Part shown: one piece after another, positions 56,881 through 64,000 of the stretch
Position numbering within the stretch: position 1 is the first letter of the stretch
Layout: each line of letters starts with the position of its first letter
Assembly (NCBI RefSeq): GCF_027409185.1
Contig: NC_084462.1
Coordinates: forward strand, 154,863,490-154,927,489
Length of the DNA stretch: 64,000 bases
DNA from: Cynocephalus volans
Lineage: Eukaryota > Chordata > Mammalia > Dermoptera > Cynocephalidae
Direction of reading: 5' to 3'
Program-made: the position numbers and the translations under genes
Notes under the pieces: generated by a model
Databases searched by the model: none
Seen by the model: the letters and a program-made list of their open reading frames with translations, nothing else
What the model was told of the DNA's origin: nothing

Positions 56881-57561
56881 TGAGAAGTACAAGACAGCAG
56901 GCTCCAGGAAGAGACTGCCAAGGAAACACTGCTGAACAAAGGATGACAGCCCTGGCTCTTCAGGATCCCCAAGGATCTTACAGAACGGGCTGCCAAGGGA
57001 AGTAAAGAAATCTTCATCTGGTTGAAAGGCCAGATAAATTATTTGTGTCTAAGGGTCGTGCTTTTGTTTTCTGGAGGCAGAATCACAGTATGCCTCGTCG
57101 TGGGTGGCTGGGTCAGTTTAGATGAGAGGCCCAGGAGGGCAGAACCAACTGGGGAGAGCGGGATAGCGCTCCAGGCAGGAGTGGCAAAGCCAAGGAGTTA
57201 GATACTAAAAACAGAGCGTGCAGTTTCTGTGTGTGTGTGAGAAGACTCGTCACATGCTTGTTGGCCCATTCAGTGGAAATCGGAGCTGGAGCAAACCAGC
57301 TCTCACATGTGTGCCTGTGTGCCAGTGCTGGCCCACGTTTTGGTGCAAATGCATGCACATGTGATGTTCATGTACATGCATGCCTCGTGACTAGTGATGC
57401 TTCTGCAGTGCCTGTGTGGGTGATGCTGCTCAGAGCCTCTCTTTGGTGGTTTGTGGTGGGTTAAATGTTTTGAATTTTTTTTTCTTTTAAGACTCTTAAA
57501 ATTGCCTCTTTGCGAGATTAGCTAAAGATGCATTCACTGCCACCCACCAGCCTGGAAGTGA

Positions 57562-59414
<1,853 letters not shown>

Positions 59415-60144
59415 TAAGGGCTTTCCCTGGGGGATCTCAGCTCCCTGGAGCTCCCAGTACCCTCTCTGAAATGAGAAGTGGTTTTAGGAGGCCACCGGGC
59501 AAAGGCAAAGCTTGAGCCTGAGGTGCTCTGAGGCTGCAGAAGGCCAGCGGCTGCTGCCATGTCTCCTCAGCAAGCCTTCAACGTGGCAGCCATGGTGCAC
59601 CACATGAGGAAGCTGCACATGAACCTGCACAGTCTGGCCATGCATGCAGAGGTGGAGAACAGGCTGCCCGTTACTCAAGCCTCAGAAGCCTCCAGACCCC
59701 ACTCCCCCAAGATCGCCATCACCGAGGCACCTGCCCTGGACCAGACAGTGGCACTCCCTGCACTGCCCCGGCTGCCCTGCCTGCACAGCATCCGGTCCGC
59801 TGCCGCCATTGGCAGGTCCCTCAACTGCCTGGTCAATGGCTCCCTCCATACCAGCAGCAGCCTGGTGTCCATGTACAAGGGGCCCCTGGCCACCGGGCCC
59901 TGTGGCTGCTGCTCCAGCTGCCTGAGCATTGGGAACAAAGGGAAGTCCTCCATAACATTCTGAGCCCACACTCCTCAAGAAGGCCTACAACAACCAGTAC
60001 ATACTTTCAGCCAAAGATGAAGCCCTGGCACTGCTCAGCCTGGTCTGAAAGAACTCGGGCAACGGGACTGAAATAAATTGACAGAAAGGCTCTCTCACTT
60101 GCAGACAGCCTTCTAGGTTGGGAAGAGCTCCAGATCAGGGGTCA

Positions 60145-60320
60145 GGGGAAACACTTGCAGCCCTATCCCTACCACTCACTAGCTGCGAGGCCATTGACAA
60201 GGCAGTGAATGTCTCTGTTCCTAGTCTGCTCCTCTGTAAAATGGCTTGATTTGTATTTACCTGCTCAGCCTGCCTCACAGAGGTACTGTAAAAGTTTAGT
60301 GAAGCAACAGAGATTATAAA
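60145..60320 (+). repeat. MIR SINE
   Basis: TACCACTCACTAGCTGCGAG, then CTGCTCCTCTGTAAAATGGC. Confidence 0.75.
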
Positions 60321-60663
60321 AGGCCACAGAAAACTGGGTATATGTGAGTGGTGAGCGTTGGATTCTCTGAGTCCCCAGTGTTGGGGGGGTAGGGAGTGAG
60401 GGGCCTGGTTGTCTTGTTCACCTTTTCTGCAGGGGTTTATACTTTCTGAAGCCCATGAAGGGAGAGCTGAGCAGCTGCCACAGACACAGAGGACTTGCCC
60501 GCCCCCTCGCCCTCACCGGCTTTTCTTCCTTCCTCAAATACTTCAAAGCCTGCTGCTCCAGTTCCTTTCTAGGAATTTCAAATCAGAGGTCATGGTGCCA
60601 GTTAAAGCTGGCGGCAGCTCCCACTGCTGGGCAGGGCAAACTGGAGTCTGTCTCATTATGTGA

Positions 60664-61722
60664 TCCCTGGAGCCTGAGCTGCATCACTGCACTTTTCAGG
60701 TGAGGGGACCACAGGCAGGAGGGCCAGGGCTTGGGGCGAGCTTCTGTCCCAAGGCAAGTGTCATCCCAGAGTCTAAATGTTGGGGTCTGAGGGGGCCAGA
60801 GGTGGCAGCCCTGCCCTCACCTCCAACCCCTTTTCTTTGCAGGAGAGATGTTCAACTCTTCTCTGCCCTGCCAAACCTGGTGTCTGCGTGGCAGGAGGAG
60901 GAAGGGGAGCAAGTGGAGCAGGGCCTGGCAGGAGAGGTTTCTGGCCAGAGGCACCAGCCTGCGCCACCAGGGCAGAGCCTCACAGGATGACCACGGGGAC
61001 CCCCAGGGCGTGGAGGAGGCTTTGTGGAAGCTGTGGGCAGGAGGAGCAGCATTTGCTGGCTTCCAGGTCTCCCTGACCTGCCTGCTCTACGTCCCACACC
61101 CTGCGTGCCATGGCTCTGTGCAGTGTACGTAGATAGCTCTTGCCTGGGTCTGTGTCGTTCGTTGTGAAAAGCTTAATGGGCTAGCCAGGCTGTGCCACCT
61201 TCTCCAAGCAAAGCCATATGGAGCATCTGCCCAGACTCCTGCTCTGCACATCCTCACTGCTGCTCTCAGGCCTCCGTCCTCACGGCCAGAATGGGCTCAT
61301 TCATGGAGTTGCCTGCCCATCTGCATGAGTGACCGGCAGCTCCCGGGGTCTGCCGGGGTGCCCTCAGAGTCCCGATCCTGACCTCCAGAATTAGCCCCAG
61401 CTACGCTGAGACCCAGCCAGCCTACCCGAACACATGTCTGACCCTCCCTCCCTGTCCCAAGCTAAAGCAGTGCCACATCCTCCAAGGTGGAATAGAAAGA
61501 AATCCATGACAAGTAAGGAATTCTCATCCCAGCCATGAGCCCTCCATACACACGCCCAATTCAGTAAACACTGGAAGTCGGCTGTTTTAATTTCAGCCGG
61601 GAATTTGAATCCTGCATCTGTTCCCATTTCTCTCCGTGAAAGTCACGCACATCATCCTCCCCGGGTTTTCTTCCCCACCCCCCATCCCCTCCAGCTTCAT
61701 GCTCGGTGTTGTGCTCAATAAA
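60664..61722 (+). other. CAMK1G-copy 3' UTR with poly(A) signal
   Basis: GC-rich sequence after the CLIM stop, ending at AATAAA 61717-61722 (TGCTCAATAAAATGG). Open frames here look like chance. Confidence 0.6.
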
Positions 61723-61944
61723 ATGGACATATTTTTCTCTAGGAGCCTTCATTTGGTTCTTTCAAAGGTGGAAGCACCTCAGGGACTTCTGAGCCTGTGC
61801 GGAGTGACTAGGAGAACGCTGGCACCTAAGGACCCAGGGTACACAATTCACACCAGCCTTGTGACAGGTTCTGTTGGAGCCCAGGCAGCCTGGCCCCAGC
61901 ATCCCCTCTCTTAATGGCTGTACTAGATGACCGTGAGTTTGCAG

Positions 61945-62110
61945 CCCAGCTGTGTCCTAACCTGCCACATCTGTGATGCTGGGTGAGTTACTTAGCCTTC
62001 TGTGCCTCGGTTTCCTCACTCGCCCAATGGGAATAACAGCACCTCCCACATCATAATATAATGCAGATGGTACTCCCAGCACAGTGCTCAGTTGATAATT
62101 AAAGTGGTTA
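61945..62110 (+). repeat. MIR SINE
   Basis: GTGATGCTGGGTGAGTTACT, then TGCCTCGGTTTCCTCACTC. Confidence 0.75.
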
Positions 62111-62254
62111 ATAATGACCAAGAACTTAATGTAGAAGAATGCCAGCAGAGGTCCCGGGCCGTGGTCAGCACACAAATGCTCATGCCATTTTATATTTCAC
62201 ACGTGCACACGCACGCACACTCACACATCCATTTACAACTTCTCCCTGCGATCC

Positions 62255-62370
62255 CAAAAGACATAGATTCTAGTCCTAGTCCTGCTTCTGGGAACTGTGA
62301 GTTTAGACACATTACTTTCCTTCTCTGGATTTCTGTTTCCTCATCTGTAAACAAGAAGCTGGATCTCTAT
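62255..62370 (+). repeat. MIR SINE
   Basis: ATTCTAGTCCTAGTCCTGCT, then CTGTTTCCTCATCTGTAAAC. Confidence 0.72.
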
Positions 62371-62458
62371 TCAATGGTGAAAACTTCTCTGGTCTCTCAA
62401 GGATGGAACCCAGCAGGTCGTGGGGCTGAGGGGCCCTGTCTCCCTAAGTGTGGTTGCC

Positions 62459-62625
62459 GGGCCGGCCTGTGGCTCACTCCGGAGAGTGCGGTGCTGATAA
62501 CACCAAGGCCATGGGCTCGGATCCTATGTAGGGATGGCCGGCTCGCTCACTGGGTGAGCGTGGTGCTGACAACACCAAGCCAAGGGTTAAGATCCCCTTA
62601 CCAGTCATCTTTAAAAAAAAAAAAA
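62459..62625 (+). repeat. CYN-type SINE, dimer
   Basis: GGGCCGGCCTGTGGCTCACT and GGGATGGCCGGCTCGCTCAC units, poly(A); target repeats near GTGTGGTTGC / GCGTGGTTGC. Confidence 0.88.
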
Positions 62626-62930
62626 AAGCGTGGTTGCTGAGCAAGCTGGACTGAGCAGAGTAGGACAACCTATGGGCTTGAGGAGCACACAGGAACTCCA
62701 AATGGGAGGCAGAAACAAGTGACAAAGGCTGACAATGGGGAGACAGACCATTATGTCTCTTGGTGTTTGGGTTTGGCCATTTCAGGAGTCCCAAGGGGGT
62801 CTTTCTCCTTAAAATCTTGTTAAGTCCTTTCATATCACAAAAAGCTTAAACTGAAAAAAATTCCTATGAGAAGGAAAACTAACAAGTTCACAAAAACCAT
62901 AAACGCCTCATAATCTCTCCTGAGAGCTGA
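62626..62930. other. Intergenic, nothing recognised
   Basis: Unique sequence between the SINE and the HAUS3 retrocopy. Confidence 0.4.
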
Positions 62931-62956
62931 ATTTGCCAGAGCTGTGGTTCTCCATC

Positions 62957-64000
62957 TCTTTTTAGTTTTTCAAATTTTAAAGTTTAATAGCGTTTATTAG
63001 ATACGTTCTCCTCCTAATATGTAAAACATTAAAACATAGCAGGTGTAGTAGATATTGGGTTTTTAGTAAATTTCAATCTTCATCAGCCTTAATCTTTGAT
63101 TGTTTTTTTAAATTTCCCAAGATATCTTTCAGATAATCTTCATCTTTTAAAAAATATGCATATAATTCTCTTTCCATTTGATGCAATTTCTTAGTTGCCA
63201 GAATTTTTCTTTTTGTTTTCATATCAGCAAGAATATCAGAAAGGAGATGATTTAGCTTATTCAGTTGAGACTCAACATGATGAAACTGCTCTGTTAACAC
63301 CTGATCGAGGAGCAATGCTGATTTCCTCCTTGGTGCAAGGTATCACAGAGCATGTCCACATCATTATTCAGTTTGGACAGAAAGAATGTTCTTGAGCAGA
63401 TAATTGCCAACTGATCTTGTACTAAAGAAACATCCTGTTTCAATTTCTCAGACCCTTCCTCCAGGTTTCCATGGGTTATAAACAATTCTTTTTTGTTATG
63501 CTCTCCTTCTAAAAGTTGATAAAGCCTATGAGTAAAATATCCCTGGTATCAATGGTATTCCTTGTATTTATCTGCTGAGAGACTGATGGATCTGCTGACA
63601 TTTCCAATCTCTAGCAGAGCATCTTGGTACTCTCACTGAATTCTTGAACCAAATTTCAAGCTGACACTATATCTCCTAATGCTTTCTCAGTTCAATTTCA
63701 TATGATAACTGCACAAGTTCAAATGATGCCTTTTGCTTTACCAACTGATTTAAAACTAACTCTTGTCTTGCTGTATAATCTTGTTTAGCAACCTGCAGAT
63801 CAAAATCTCCCTTTACAGCTGGCATGTTCAATAACTGGGCATTCTCTCTTAGTGCAGCCGGCAAACTTTTGTCTTTTATATGAGTGATTTGTTTTTCAAG
63901 TTTCAGAATCTCACTGTTCAGGCTAGAAATTTTAGCATCTAAATTTTCTTTGCCAACAGCCTCACTGGTTAGGCTGTGAAGATTCTCCTCTGCCCATTTT
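62957..64000 (-). pseudogene. HAUS3: HAUS3 processed pseudogene, partial at window edge
   Basis: Parent HAUS3 is a coiled-coil subunit of the augmin complex that seeds microtubules in the spindle. Minus-strand stop at 63073-63075; TTTATT (AATAAA reversed) near 62994 and a T-rich stretch near 62957 mark the 3' end. From 64000 back to about 63676 the frame is open ([36 protein letters not shown], one Tyr codon lost in KQDY-TARQ). It breaks at TAG after ELRKH, is scrambled to about 63486, and resumes in two further frames (THGNLEE... and ESQLNKLNHLLSDILAD ... ELYAYFLKDEDYLKDI). No introns, so a retrocopy; its 5' part lies beyond the window. Confidence 0.9.

Noticed and set aside
60700-61132. Several overlapping 80-100-codon frames
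   Set aside because: GC-rich 3' UTR of the CAMK1G copy; frames on both strands overlap and none matches a family.
62092-62640. 182-codon open frame
   Set aside because: Runs through MIR and CYN SINE sequence; chance frame.

Overview
This is a mammalian nuclear window: long introns with GT-AG borders, L1 and MIR debris, MaLR LTRs, microsatellites and one CpG island. The lineage clue is a dense family of SINEs whose head matches tRNA-Ile and which occur as monomers, 5'-truncated pieces and tandem dimers. That is the signature of the CYN SINEs of colugos (Dermoptera). I recognised no Alu or B1/B2 elements. A colugo (Galeopterus or Cynocephalus) is the best guess; this is inference from the repeats.

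Layout. (1) 1-9.1 kb is gene-free: old L1 3' ends, CYN SINEs, a MaLR LTR, and one L1 that inserted with a 5' inversion and was later hit by a second L1. (2) 9.16-28.5 kb is PTGR2 on the + strand: a CpG-island promoter with three possible first-exon donors, then nine coding exons (13553-28504) that together give an uninterrupted 351-residue 15-oxoprostaglandin 13-reductase. It is the only gene here that looks functional. (3) 28.75-37.2 kb is a class I (gammaretrovirus-like) endogenous retrovirus with a tRNA-Gly primer site. It is badly broken: the gag start is lost, nearly all of reverse transcriptase and the env surface region are missing, and an L1-derived block sits in env. A solo LTR of the same family follows at 37.4-37.7 kb. 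(4) 39.7-61.7 kb holds three intron-bearing or intron-flanked pseudogenes in the same orientation: the bZIP exons of ATF3, a GARIN/FAM71 copy (probably GARIN4/FAM71A), and the C-terminal eight exons of CAMK1G. In human the parents lie on 1q32, ATF3 next to FAM71A and CAMK1G a few Mb away. This looks like a rearranged segmental duplication rather than retrocopies. (5) The right edge (63.07-64.0 kb, - strand) is an intronless retrocopy of HAUS3 that runs off the window.

PTGR2 is normally followed within about 1 kb by ZNF410. Here the ERV starts 247 bp after the PTGR2 stop and no ZNF410 exon appears in the remaining 35 kb. Either the locus was rearranged at or near the ERV, or this PTGR2 is a second copy. 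None of the pseudogenes can act with PTGR2; they are neighbours by rearrangement. The most unusual sequence-level items are a near-perfect 64-bp-arm palindrome next to the GARIN pseudogene, a 34-nt U2 snRNA retroinsert, and an unidentified retroinsert with a 17-bp target duplication.
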